A DNA stretch of 64,000 nt. It comes from CAVPJC01 sp963705155. GTDB lineage: Bacteria > Chloroflexota > Anaerolineae > Anaerolineales > UBA4823. A program made the position numbers and the translations under genes. The notes under the pieces are model-generated. The model ran no database searches, was not told the origin of the DNA, and saw nothing but the letters and a program-made list of their open reading frames with translations. The first letter of the stretch is position 1, and the number at the start of each line of letters is the position of its first letter. The stretch is from contig CAVPJC010000017.1 of the NCBI GenBank assembly GCA_963705155.1, positions 372,001-436,000 on the forward strand, written 5' to 3'. Positions 1 through 9,915 of the stretch are shown here, piece after piece.

Positions 1-1
1 C

Positions 2-790
2 GATTTGACCAATCCTGTGCCCTTGTCGTTGACCGGCGGCTCACTCACAATCAATGCGGCATATATCCCAGGTGATGTCAATGGCGATGAGGCAATCAAC
101 GCCGCCGACGCCTTGATGGCGCTGCGGATTGCCAGCGGGCGGATAACGCCGACCCCCCGGCAACTGGGCGCATGTGACGTCAATGGCGATGGAGCCTGCA
201 CTGCCGCAGATGCAACCCTTATTCGCTGCCGCGCAGCGATGGGCTCGTGGGAAGGCTGCGGGTTGGGCGTGGTTTTGAACATCCATAGCAAACTGGAAGC
301 CGTAGATATGGTTGGACCAGAACTACGGGAAGCCAACGTCCAGACAACAGGCGGCGCGAAAGGCGAAGAAGATCAGGAGCCGGTGCATATCGGTCTCTTC
401 ACAATAAGTTCGGGCCAGGCCATCACGGCGTCTTTGAAGATCGCCAACGGAATGGAGTTCGCAGGCGGGACCTTCACCATCCAGTATGATCCAGCCCAGA
501 TGGAATTCGATCGTGCGAGCCTGGCAGCCCTGACGAGCGGCTTTGGGGTGGATGCCAAGGTTTTGCAGCCAGGGTTGGTGCGTGTCGCCATGGCCCGGAA
601 CACTGAAATTGCAGCCAACGGTGTCCTCCTCAACTTGCGTTTCAATGTCACGGGTACTGCATCGCCGGTTCAGATCGTCGATCTGAGCCTCAACGATGAA
701 TACGGCCGCGACTTCGCCACCTCGGCGCTGCAAAAGCTGATCCACATCGTTTCGTGGCACAATATGTTCTTACCGGTGGTCACGCGTTGA
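2..790 (+). CDS. Dockerin/cohesin-type secreted protein, C-terminal part
   Basis: The gene is cut by the window edge: the frame is open upstream and the first visible start-like codon is only an internal TTG. The visible part has a type I dockerin-like pair of calcium loops (DVNGDEAINAADALMAL and DVNGDGACTAADATLI, about residues 24-75). It is followed by a linker and a cohesin-like beta-sandwich (about residues 130-235, from GQAITASLKIANGMEFAGG onward). In the family these modules mediate calcium-dependent docking of secreted proteins. The N-terminal effector domain is outside the window, so the substrate is unknown. A hairpin terminator follows directly. Confidence 0.75.
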   Translation, partial: DLTNPVPLSLTGGSLTINAAYIPGDVNGDEAINAADALMALRIASGRITPTPRQLGACDVNGDGACTAADATLIRCRAAMGSWEGCGLGVVLNIHSKLEAVDMVGPELREANVQTTGGAKGEEDQEPVHIGLFTISSGQAITASLKIANGMEFAGGTFTIQYDPAQMEFDRASLAALTSGFGVDAKVLQPGLVRVAMARNTEIAANGVLLNLRFNVTGTASPVQIVDLSLNDEYGRDFATSALQKLIHIVSWHNMFLPVVTR

Positions 791-824
791 CGCAGCACAG
801 CGGTTAAGGTATAACAATATGCGA

Positions 825-873
825 GCGCCCGCTCATCGTGATGGCAGATGAGCGGGCGCATGGCTTATTTTTG
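825..873. terminator. Bidirectional hairpin terminator between convergent genes
   Basis: A perfect 12-bp inverted repeat (825-836 with 848-859) encloses an 11-nt loop and is followed by a T-rich stretch at 866-873. It lies between the end of the dockerin gene and the end of the convergent STAND ATPase gene, and could stop transcription from either side. Confidence 0.75.
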
Positions 874-882
874 GCCTGAGGT

Positions 883-3576
883 TCAACCTGCAGGGTGGAA
901 CTTATCCCATGTGAGGCGTGTCCGCTCGATTTCCTGAGGCAGATCTAAACCATTGAACAGCACTTCAGCCCGTTCATATGCGAGTAGCGCGGATTCTGTC
1001 TGGCGCTTCATTAGCAGCAATCGCATCAACCCTCGTTGGCTGTAGGCCTCAAGATAATGATCTTGATTTGCCCGGGCTGCAGTAATTGCCTCATGAAACC
1101 GTTCTTCACCATAATCAAGCTTGCCTTGGGCGATATGAACCTCCCCCAGCGTTCGCAGTCCGTCGGACAGGAGTGCGGGCACCTGGGCATTGACAACCTG
1201 CCGAGAATATTCCTCTGCCAACGCCAGTTCGCCCAGATACAAATAGGCTTCAGCTAAGTTTTGCGCTGCAATGGCCCTGCCATGCATTTGTCCCAGTCTT
1301 TCAAACATCTCGAAAGCGGCCGTGGCTGTTTCGACGGCTTGAGTAAAGATAGGCCATAATTGCTTATCAGCAGGCGGGAAAATTGCAAGGCGTTGGCCGA
1401 TCAGGTTGTGATCGAAGGCCATGTTCAGACGGGCGCCGGCAAGATGCACCTGGTTGCCGATCTGTTCAAAGAGGGTAATAGCCTGGCCGCGATGGAATTT
1501 CGCTTCCTCGAGCTTGCTTTGCCGGGCATACAGGGTCGCCAGATGATTATGTGTCTTCGCCTGACCGTCAAGATACCCGAGCGATTCTGCTAATGACAAC
1601 GCCTCGGTGTAATATTGTTCAGCAAGACCGAAATCGCCCTGACGCCACTTGATATCCCCTTGCAGCCGCTCGGCTTCAAACCTGGCCAGGCTGGCCTTCT
1701 GCCAGGCCATCTCCAGGCCCTGTTCGCCGCCCTGACGGATATGCATCCAGGCCAGATTTTTATAAAAAAGCGCCTTCTCTGCAAGCAGGTTTTCGCTCGA
1801 TTCCAGCCCTGCCTGGTAGGCAGCGATGGCCTCATCGAGCTGGCCTTTGAGCTCGGCGGCATCGCCCTCCAGGCGCTTCACCAATAACTCCAATGCGGCT
1901 GAATGCGCCGGGGTTTGTCGCAGCCCAGTACTGGGATCACCGCTGCTAAACTTACGAAGTTCAGCCAGAATCAACCTCAGAATATCCCGGTCTTCGGCAT
2001 CCAGCGTTTCGGCATCCAGCTGCTCAAACATCGCCAGGGCAGTTTGTCCCTGACCCTGCTGGATTTCTTCGCGACTGTGAAGATGCCACAACCACACCGC
2101 TGCACGTTGCTCATTAGCTTGCAGGCAGTGATAAATAGCTGCAGTGTATTCTGCGCGTGCGATCCGGATATTGGCTGCGTGCAAATGGACGCTACGACGC
2201 GCCTCTGCGGGCAGATGTTCGGCCAGAACTACACGAACCGCCGAGGAGATAAATATTCCACCCTGCCGATTTGTTTCAATCAGGTGATGATCTATCAATC
2301 GGGAGTAGACCCGCGAGTCCCAGGCATCAGCCGGGGCGGGGCGTCGAAAGGGTGACAGTTCATAAAGCATCTGTTGCTCAGTCAGATTGAGGTGCTGCCA
2401 AATGCGATTAACCAAAGCCTCGATCGAAGGCGATGTATTCAGCCGTGATAGAACAGCTCCGATTGGCTCACCCACATGATGAAGGCTTATAAAGAGATCG
2501 AGCAAACGCGGATTGCCATTGGTGTGAATCGAGAGTTGATCTAAATCATCGGGCGTGAGTTCAAGATGAGACACCGTGAGTAGTTGTGCCAGAGAGGACG
2601 GATTTAGCCCTTCGAGGGAGTATTGCTCATCGACTTCGATCACTGGACGCTGCCCCACAAACAGGCATGCGCACTGGCCTCGAAGTGTTTGGAGAAATGC
2701 GACGATGCGGGTATGCGCATCAACTTCCTCGGGATGTAGGAGATCCACTTCGTCGAAGCACAGTACGGGAGGTGCATCACTCAGATTCTTCAGATCGAGT
2801 TCCAATAAGCCGGGTAGCACGGTTAGATTGAGCCGGCCCTGATCGGCTATGAGCTGGCCCCACAATTGATGCGCGCTTTGCTGCCAAAGAAAAAAACCGA
2901 GTGCTGTCAGCAAGCTTCCGAGTTGATCATTCAGGCCAGGCACAATGGTAAACCAGAACACCTTTCGAGGTGCAAGCTGGTCGGATGAGGCAATCGCCGC
3001 CGCCAGTGCTGTCTTGCCGATGCCAGCCGGCCCGCTCAGACCGACAGATCGCCCTTGCTTCAGGTCGCGCAGGCAGGCAGCCTGCTCAATCTCTCGACCG
3101 ACGAGTTGTTCGGGCTGTGCTGGACGCTCCAGACGCAGCGCCGGGTTGATCTGCCGGATGAAAGCAGCCGCATAATCCTTTAACGCCTGTTTGAGGCGGC
3201 GGAAGTAGGTTGACCGGGATAAATTGAGGCGGAACGCAACTTCATCCGCCGCCAACGGCTTTGCTTGAAAATAGGCGAACTGGATGAGGTTGCTGCTCTC
3301 TTGCGTGTCGCGACCTTGCGCCGCAAGCCAATCGTTCGTCTGGCGCATTACTCCTTGCAGAATCTGGCCGTGCTGAGTTGCTGTGATGATCGGTGTGGAG
3401 CCGATGGTAGAGGTTGGACGCTTGCCCAGAAAATATGGCGCAGACAACGGCGACTGCTCACCAAGCCATTCGATTTGATGAAATTTTTCGAGAGCCCTCT
3501 GTAGATGGCGTTGAAACTCATCGGGCAAATTTACCGAAGGCGCTACAGATGCGGATTGCCTGCTTTTGGTTGGCAT
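883..3576 (-). CDS. STAND/AAA-type ATPase transcriptional regulator with TPR repeats
   Basis: 897 residues. Residues about 105-135 look like a helix-turn-helix (EVAFRLNLSRSTYFRRL). A P-loop follows (GPAGIGKT, residues 182-189) with Walker B VLCFDEVD at 271-278. The C-terminal half (about 480-890) is a helical tetratricopeptide array, for example YYTEALSLAESLGYLDGQAK. This architecture fits the MalT/AfsR-like STAND class, in which ligand or partner binding to the repeats allows ATP-driven oligomerisation on DNA. No effector domain is visible, so regulation is the simplest role. The gene faces a frameshifted gene at 3733, with paired TTTTGAGAC repeats in the shared upstream region. The ligand is unknown. 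Confidence 0.8.
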   Translation of the reverse strand: MPTKSRQSASVAPSVNLPDEFQRHLQRALEKFHQIEWLGEQSPLSAPYFLGKRPTSTIGSTPIITATQHGQILQGVMRQTNDWLAAQGRDTQESSNLIQFAYFQAKPLAADEVAFRLNLSRSTYFRRLKQALKDYAAAFIRQINPALRLERPAQPEQLVGREIEQAACLRDLKQGRSVGLSGPAGIGKTALAAAIASSDQLAPRKVFWFTIVPGLNDQLGSLLTALGFFLWQQSAHQLWGQLIADQGRLNLTVLPGLLELDLKNLSDAPPVLCFDEVDLLHPEEVDAHTRIVAFLQTLRGQCACLFVGQRPVIEVDEQYSLEGLNPSSLAQLLTVSHLELTPDDLDQLSIHTNGNPRLLDLFISLHHVGEPIGAVLSRLNTSPSIEALVNRIWQHLNLTEQQMLYELSPFRRPAPADAWDSRVYSRLIDHHLIETNRQGGIFISSAVRVVLAEHLPAEARRSVHLHAANIRIARAEYTAAIYHCLQANEQRAAVWLWHLHSREEIQQGQGQTALAMFEQLDAETLDAEDRDILRLILAELRKFSSGDPSTGLRQTPAHSAALELLVKRLEGDAAELKGQLDEAIAAYQAGLESSENLLAEKALFYKNLAWMHIRQGGEQGLEMAWQKASLARFEAERLQGDIKWRQGDFGLAEQYYTEALSLAESLGYLDGQAKTHNHLATLYARQSKLEEAKFHRGQAITLFEQIGNQVHLAGARLNMAFDHNLIGQRLAIFPPADKQLWPIFTQAVETATAAFEMFERLGQMHGRAIAAQNLAEAYLYLGELALAEEYSRQVVNAQVPALLSDGLRTLGEVHIAQGKLDYGEERFHEAITAARANQDHYLEAYSQRGLMRLLLMKRQTESALLAYERAEVLFNGLDLPQEIERTRLTWDKFHPAG

Positions 3577-3650
3577 GCCATTTATCCCTCTGATAAGGCG
3601 GATGTCGCGCCTTCATTATGCCATAGCTCAGTATTGAGGCCAAGACCGAA

Positions 3651-3706
3651 TTTTGAGACGATCTGCCATACTTTTGAGACTTGCAAGCCAGATTATGTCC
3701 TATACT
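3651..3706 (+). promoter_or_regulatory. Direct-repeat activator site with -10 box for the gene at 3733
   Basis: The nonamer TTTTGAGAC occurs twice in direct orientation, at 3651-3659 and 3672-3680 (21-bp period, two helical turns). The second copy overlaps the expected -35 position of a TATACT box at 3701-3706. A strong ribosome site, AGGAGG, follows at 3720-3725. This layout is typical of an activator-dependent promoter. The adjacent STAND regulator is the obvious candidate binder, by inference only. Confidence 0.5.
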
Positions 3707-3732
3707 GATGATCGAACCCAGGAGGCCGCATC

Positions 3733-4290
3733 TTGACATTGAATTCAACGAACATTCAACCAGATGAAACAACCCGCAATTCGGGAAGCACGGACACATG
3801 GTCCGTGCAAGTGATTCGCTCCGGAGAAGGCAACCTGTTTGGGTCGATTTTGTGTGGATGCCCGGCACCGATTCCGCTATATCACGATTTCTCTGGAGTA
3901 TATCTATCAAGGCTCAGGCCGAGCAGAATTGTACCCAAAGGCTGTTGTACTCGTGTGCTTTGACCCTTCACCTTTGTACGGCCTGGCCAGCTCGCCGAAT
4001 ATTTTTATTCGATGAAGATACACAGCAAGCTGTAAAGCTAGATGAACAGCCTCTCAATCTTTCAATCGAGGGCAGGCAGTCTGCATCATGCTGCTCTTGT
4101 ATATGAGGTCCACCAGGACTGCCGCGAATTCCGGCTGTATTTTCCAGAGACTAGAAGGAATACCCGTTACGTTGGTGCATGCCTGAGAACCTTGTGTTCT
4201 TGTAATATTTTTAAGATTTCCGACAGGGCAAACCTAAATCAACAGGATATAATTCCTCCTAACACATTAGACTACCACGCAGCTACCTGA
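3733..4290 (+). pseudogene. Frameshifted DUF4352-like secreted/Ig-fold protein gene
   Basis: An AGGAGG site sits just upstream of a TTG start at 3733, so translation here is credible, but no single frame is long. Protein-like segments occur in successive frames: DTWSVQVIRSGEGNLFG near 3800, YITISLEYIYQGSGRAELYP near 3885, FDEDTQQAVKLDEQPLNL near 4010 and LVYEVHQDCREFRLYFPE near 4100. Their order and pattern resemble the DUF4352 beta-sandwich (a conserved strand, an 'FxLxDxxG' segment, then a 'yevp' strand), but the match is weak. At least three frameshifts are needed. The end is uncertain. The gene is either decayed or badly sequenced. Confidence 0.4.
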
Positions 4291-4316
4291 TAACCACGCC
4301 CTTATTCGCCAACCCC

Positions 4317-6317
4317 ATGTCCCTCATTTCTGCCAACAACCTGGGCAAATCCTACGGCCCGATCGATATCTTCACCGGTGTATCCTTCAGCATCCCGAAT
4401 GATGCGCGGATTGCCATCGTGGGTCCGAATGGGATTGGCAAAACCACCCTGCTGCGCATCCTGGTGGGCAGCGAGGAACCGACCGCCGGCGAGTTCAGCC
4501 GCGCCAGGGGCATCCAGATGGGCTACCTGCCTCAGGAAGCCAGCCTGAGCGGCAGCCACACCCTGTGGGAGGAGTGCCTCAAGGCCATCAGCGGCTTGCT
4601 GGAAATGGAAGCGGAGCTGGCCGGGCTGGAGGCCGCCATGAGCGACCCCGCCCGGGCCGGTGACGCCCTGGAACGCTACGGGCGCCTGCAGCATGAATTT
4701 GAGCGCCGCGGCGGTTACACCTATGAAACCCGCATCCGCCAGACCCTCTCCGGACTGGGCTTTGATCTGGATGACTTCCACCGTCCCATCCCGCACCTTT
4801 CGGGCGGGCAGCGCACGCGGGCTGTGCTGGCGCGTTTGCTGCTCTCGGATCCCGAGCTGCTCATCCTGGATGAGCCGACCAACCACCTGGATATCCAGGC
4901 GGTGGAATGGCTGGAAGGCTACCTGAGCCAGTGGGAAGGCGCCACGCTGATCGTTTCGCATGACCGCTATTTTTTGGACAAAGTGGTTGACCATATCTGG
5001 GAAATGAGCCCCACCGGCCTGGAAACCTACCGCGGCAACTACACTGCTTATGTGCAGACGCGCCAGCTGCGCTGGGACCAGCGCCAGCAGCTCTTTGAGA
5101 GCGAAAAAGAGCGCCTGCTCAAAGACGTGGATTACGTCAAGCGCAATATCTCCGGCCAGCGCACGCTGCAGGCCAAGGGTAAGCTGCGCCGGCTGAGCCG
5201 CCAGGTGGAAGCCATCGAAAGCCTGGGCATCGAAGCGGTGCTCAACAAAAGCTGGATCGAGATCAGCGCCGAGGCGGATATCTCCACCCATTCCATGAAC
5301 GTGGAAGATGTGGAAAAGCGCATCCGCTCCCTGCGCAGCCCGATCCGCCGCCCCCCGCACCTGCACCTGAACCTAAAAACCAGCCAGCGCGCCGGAGACC
5401 TGGTGCTGCGCACGTACGGTGTTGATATTGGCTATGCCGATGAGGGCAAACCGCTCTTTCACGTGCCCGATCTGATCCTCAAGCGCGGCGAGTGCGCCGC
5501 CATCATCGGCCCCAACGGCGCTGGAAAAACCACCTTCCTGAAAACCCTGCTGGATAAGATGCCGCCCCTGGCGGGCGAGGTGGCGCTGGGCGCCAGCCTG
5601 AACATCGCCTACTTTGCCCAGGCGCATGAAGACCTGAACCCGGCCCGCACCCTGGTGGAGGAGATCGATTCGGTGGCCCCGCACATGCTGCTGGCAGAGG
5701 TACGAGATTACCTGGCGCGCTTCCTGTTCACCCGGGAGGAGGTCTTCAAGAAAGTGTCCACCCTCTCCGGCGGAGAGCGCGGCCGGCTGGCCCTGGCCAA
5801 GCTGAGCCTGACCACTGCCAACCTGCTGCTGCTGGACGAACCCACCAACCACCTGGATATCCCATCCCAGGAAATCCTGCAGGAAGTGCTCGCCGATTAC
5901 CAGGGCACTATCCTGCTCGTTTCGCATGACCGCTATTTGATCGACGCCCTGGGCACGCAGATCTGGGAGATTGAGCCAGATGAAGCCGCCATGCGGGTTT
6001 TCGAGGGCACCTACAGCCAGTACCACGCTCAGAAGGAAAACGATAAGCTGGCGGTATCCGAAGCACGCAGCCGGGATGCCGCCCCCCAGAAACTGCGCCC
6101 GCCCTCCGCCTCACCGGATGAAAAGCGCCGCCGGCTGCGTTTGACAGAACTCGAAAAGAAAATCGCGCTACTGGAAGGCCACCTCTCCGCTCTCTCCAGC
6201 CAGCTTGAAAACCCGCCAGCCGACAACGCCAAAGTGCAGCGCCTGGGAAGCGAGTATGTGCGCGTCCAATCCGAGCTGGAGACCTTGATGCAGGAGTGGG
6301 AAGGGCTGCAAAATTAA
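4317..6317 (+). CDS. ABC-F family ATPase (translation factor/antibiotic-resistance type)
   Basis: 666 residues with two ABC cassettes on one chain and no membrane segment. The Walker A motifs are GPNGIGKTTLL and GPNGAGKTTFL, the signatures LSGGQRTRAVLAR and LSGGERGRLALAK, and the Walker B motifs LILDEPTNHLD and LLLDEPTNHLD. A charged linker between the cassettes corresponds to the P-site tRNA interaction motif region of ABC-F proteins. The C-terminal about 65 residues are a coiled coil (LELTEKKIALLEG-type heptads), as in Uup/YdiF relatives. Known members act on the ribosome rather than in transport. Whether this one is housekeeping or protective against an antibiotic cannot be told from sequence. 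Confidence 0.9.
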   Translation: MSLISANNLGKSYGPIDIFTGVSFSIPNDARIAIVGPNGIGKTTLLRILVGSEEPTAGEFSRARGIQMGYLPQEASLSGSHTLWEECLKAISGLLEMEAELAGLEAAMSDPARAGDALERYGRLQHEFERRGGYTYETRIRQTLSGLGFDLDDFHRPIPHLSGGQRTRAVLARLLLSDPELLILDEPTNHLDIQAVEWLEGYLSQWEGATLIVSHDRYFLDKVVDHIWEMSPTGLETYRGNYTAYVQTRQLRWDQRQQLFESEKERLLKDVDYVKRNISGQRTLQAKGKLRRLSRQVEAIESLGIEAVLNKSWIEISAEADISTHSMNVEDVEKRIRSLRSPIRRPPHLHLNLKTSQRAGDLVLRTYGVDIGYADEGKPLFHVPDLILKRGECAAIIGPNGAGKTTFLKTLLDKMPPLAGEVALGASLNIAYFAQAHEDLNPARTLVEEIDSVAPHMLLAEVRDYLARFLFTREEVFKKVSTLSGGERGRLALAKLSLTTANLLLLDEPTNHLDIPSQEILQEVLADYQGTILLVSHDRYLIDALGTQIWEIEPDEAAMRVFEGTYSQYHAQKENDKLAVSEARSRDAAPQKLRPPSASPDEKRRRLRLTELEKKIALLEGHLSALSSQLENPPADNAKVQRLGSEYVRVQSELETLMQEWEGLQN

Positions 6318-6320
6318 GGG

Positions 6321-7467
6321 TTAATAACTGGAGCGCCAGCGCAGCAAAACGAACAGCAGGATCGCCGCCATCGGCCCAATCACCCCCGGGATCAACAACA
6401 GGTCGGTCGGCTTGAACAGGGCAACTTGCGGGGCGGCGAGCACGGCTGCGGCCGGCCCGGCAACGGCGGGCGCCGCGGCTGCGAGCAGCGCATTGCTCAC
6501 CTCGAGGGGTGAACTGCCTGAGTCCCGGGTTTGCGCGGCCAACGGCTGTTCAGCAGCCGCAGGTTGTTCACCCTGCGCTGCGACCATTTCCATCTGGTCG
6601 TACTGGGGAGGACGACTGGCCCGACAGCACCGCCAGCGCCTGTGGGATCAAGCGGTCTGAGGCGATCACCGCTTTACCCTTGCAGGTGAGCTGGGTGGAG
6701 CCGCCGCCATCCAGCATCATCACTTTGGCAGCTCCGAAGCTGCGTAAAACCTCGGCGGCATCCTTCTGGCGGGCGGTCTTGCTGTTGAAGATCAGGATGG
6801 CCTCATGCTGCCCATCCTGGTCATAGTCGGCAACGCCGACAAAGGTGCGAGCGACGTACTTGGTGGGGCTTTTGCGGGCGTCCTCAGCCAGCCCGGCGAC
6901 AATATCCGGAGCGGTGGACAAATAAAGTGCGCTGCGGCTGAGCGGGCCGATATCCGCCTGGCCCGACCAGATTTCCAGCATCAACTTCTGATCGGGAAAC
7001 TCATTTTTGGCGTATCCATCGCTGACGATCTCACCATCCACTTTCAGCGAGAAAGGCAGGCGCGTCGGGCTTTCGCGCATATAAAAGAACTGCCCGTTGG
7101 TGACACAGAACAAGGTGGCAGGATGTTTTGCGCTGATCGCATCCCAGAACTGCGGCAAGCTGCGCGAGAGAATGCGCGCATCCGGGCCGCCGTAGGCGCC
7201 TTTTTCAGGCCTGGTTTCCTGGATAGGCCCGTGCAGCAGCTTCACCTTCGCTCCCTGGCTCATATCCACCACCTGCACAAAATCGGGATTGCCGCCAGAA
7301 TAATCTTTCCGGTAAAGCTGGACGCCGGGCGCGGATGCCACCTGGCGGAAACCCGGGGGGATGCTGGCATCATCCAGGGCGGCTTGCGCCGGCACGACCC
7401 CCATGCCAGCCAGCACCAGCACACCCAGAAAGATCACAATCAAGCCTGTCGGTAAATGCCTCTTCAT
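6321..7467 (-). CDS. Phosphodiester glycosidase (NAGPA/DUF2233) with C-terminal membrane anchor, frameshifted
   Basis: Start at 7467 (MKRHLPTGLIV), which begins a signal peptide ending near PAQAA. The core has the family hallmarks: SLPQFWDAI, CVTNGQFFYM, and the C-terminal MMLDGGGSTQLTCKG motif. The family cleaves phosphodiester-linked sugars (as human NAGPA does) or processes exopolysaccharide. Near 6570-6595 the frame breaks. The next frame continues as an Ala/Pro-rich linker and a final hydrophobic helix (LLIPGVIGPMAAILLFVLL) followed by RWRSSY. I infer one secreted, membrane-tethered protein split by a single indel. The separate fragments run 6568-7476 and 6321-6593. Confidence 0.75.
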
Positions 7468-7573
7468 ATCGCACATCTGTTCTATATTTTTACCATATTT
7501 TGGCAGATTTTTCCATCACAATTGCGTTTTAAAATCCCTTCCATGTAGAGCAGAATTTATGATACATTAAGTG

Positions 7574-7622
7574 CCTGTCCGAAAATTCGGAGAGAAAGTC
7601 AAATCCTACAATTTCGGATAGG
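7574..7622. repeat. Imperfect inverted repeat upstream of the coiled-coil gene
   Basis: The segment CCTGTCCGAAAATT (7574-7587) pairs with AATTTCGGATAGG (7610-7622), giving a stem of about 13 bp with one bulge and one G-T pair. It lies in the 250-bp gap between divergent genes and has no T-run. It could be an operator or an old element end; I see no basis for a firmer call. Confidence 0.35.
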
Positions 7623-7728
7623 TTCCAATTGTAATCCTTACTGATTGAACTGGCATCGAGGGCGCCGCACATCGGGGAAACACAACCACACGCCCAACCG
7701 TCCATTTCATTATAATCCGGAGGCTGCG

Positions 7729-9785
7729 ATGGATTTTAACCCCATTTACCGGTATCCCTGGGAAAATCCTTACCTGCGCAAAACCATATACCCATTTCGT
7801 GAGCAAAAGCTGCGTGATTTTCTGCTGACCTACCGCGAGATCGACATCTGGAAAATCAGGGGCAAACAGCCGCCTGAGCCTGCCGCGGCTGCCGAGCTGC
7901 TCCAGGAGCACAACCGTATCGCTGCCCGGTTGGACTCCGCTGCGCGGGAAGCCGAGGCTGCCAAAAACGAATTGAAAGCTCACCGCCAGACCCGTTCCAG
8001 TGTTTATAACAGCCCGGAAGTGCGCAATATCACCATCCAGAAAGCCACCGTGGGGGCCCAACTGGGCAGCCTGGAAGCCACCAAAAAGAGCCTGGAGCGC
8101 CGGGTGGAGTGGTACCGCAACAATGCTCCCGACCATCCCTACTACGAGAAATTCAAGAATGAGCTGATTGAAGCCATCGCCCCCTACAACGCTGCGTTGG
8201 AGAAGGTCAAACAACTGGATCTCGCATACCGGGAAAAATTGGGCCCGTTCCTGGAACAAGAAACGATCCTCAACGATCAGATTCTGGCCCTGACGCGTGA
8301 AATAATGCAGTTGAGAGAGGCGCGCCTGCGGCTGCCTCGTCTGGATAAAAGCGGGGCGGTCAGCGCTTCTGCGGCAGTACGCTGGGAAATGATCAAATAC
8401 CAGCAGGAGTTGGAAAAGAAGACCCACGACGAGCTGTTGGCAATGATCCTGGACCGCTTTGACCAGGAGCCGGCTCGTTTTCCAGCCTGGCTGCGGTATA
8501 TGGTCATCCACTTTTCGGGCATGCGCTACCAGAGCGCCCACGCCTCCTGGGCCGACCCCAAAGACCTGCTCAAGACGGTGCTGAGCGACAACCTGGGGCG
8601 TGAGCTCAGCGAAAAACCTGAAAGTGAGATCGACAGCCAGGCCGCGCAAGCTGTCCTCGAGCTCGAAAAGGTCAAACCGCAGCCAGGCGATCCCTGGAGC
8701 CCGGCCCAACTGCTGGCGAGCATCACCCGTCTGAAGTCACAGCTCCAGCGCCGCACCGAGCTGATCAAGCTGCGCATCGAGCAGGCAGCCCGGGAAATTG
8801 ACAACCTGGATACCGCCGCCATCCTGGGCCGCCTGAAGGCCATGAAAGACCAGTTCCCTTCGTGGATGTGGTCCGAGATTGTCCAGCGCACCGAGCTGCG
8901 CCTGGAGGTCAGCGATGACCAGTGGGAGGTGCTCACGCCGCAGCAGCGCCAGGAACGCTGGGAGCGCGAGAACCAGCGCTGGCGGCAGATCATGGATGCC
9001 TGGGAGACAAAAGATATCACCGCCTGGCGCCAGCATCACCGCCAGACCCTGGCCCTGGTGGTCTCGCGCGCCGTATGCAACGAGGTCAGTGAACACATCC
9101 AGCACCTGCGGGGTATCGCTCCGGCAGCCGGTCTCACCTCCAAGCCGCCCTGGTACATCCGCAACCAGACAGCCGCGCCCGGCAAAGTGTACTTCAGACG
9201 CCCTGCCCAGCTGGGCGATTTCAAGAACGGCGCCAGCATCCTCTTCCTGGGCTGGGTGCAGCGCCAACCCAACGCCTGGCAAATTGCTCACCCATTGGCA
9301 GGCATCGATCTGCTGCCGCCGGACGCACGCCCGGCTAAATTTGATAAACGCTACATAAAAAATGCTGACCCGCAATGGAAATACCAGATTGAAGGCGATG
9401 TCTTTACACGCACCTGCCGCATCGCGGTGCAGCCGCCGCCTGGCCCGCCGCCGGCTGCCGGCCCCAAGCTCAAGAGCGAAAAGAAGAAAGCCAAAGGAGA
9501 TGCGCTTAATCGGGCCCCCATGCCGGTCTGGCCAAGACAAGCCTTGCCAGAGAATGGCTGCGCTGGACCCATGAGGCGATTGTGGTTGAAGTAGCCGATA
9601 TGGCTTCCGGCCCCACCGTGCTCACCTTTGAGACCGGGAAGATCGGCCTGAACCTGCGCCCGGCGGGCCGACTGGTGAACGCCTGGGATATCTTCGTGGG
9701 TTACGTTCCCGAAAACCCCGACCTGCCCGGCGATCTGGAACTCACGCTGGCAGACATGATCCAGCGCAAGAACATCCTGGGCTGA
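7729..9785 (+). CDS. Large coiled-coil protein of unknown function, frameshifted near the C-terminus
   Basis: The ATG at 7729 is chosen because GGAGG lies at 7719-7723; the open frame runs further upstream without a good site. The product is about 680 residues, soluble, with a tyrosine/proline-rich start (MDFNPIYRYPWENPY) and long helical heptad segments (for example residues about 50-250 and 350-400). The frame breaks near 9530, and the next frame continues with VEVADMASGPTVLTFETGKI and ends LADMIQRKNILG at 9785. I do not recognise a catalytic motif. The next gene is an HtrA-like protease on the same strand, 130 bp away. Function unknown. Confidence 0.65.
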
Positions 9786-9915
9786 GCCCGATCTACCTGC
9801 CCATATTTCCAGGTAGCCTCCTGGTCATTTTGGCGATAGATTTCCAGGGAGAGCGTCGGTATACTCTCAATATGCAACACACACAATACACAAATTCTCA
9901 CCCTGGAGGTTTTTC

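Noticed and set aside
4302..5366. Minus-strand frame of 354 codons opposite the ABC-F gene
   Set aside because: Shadow of the ABC-F coding sequence.
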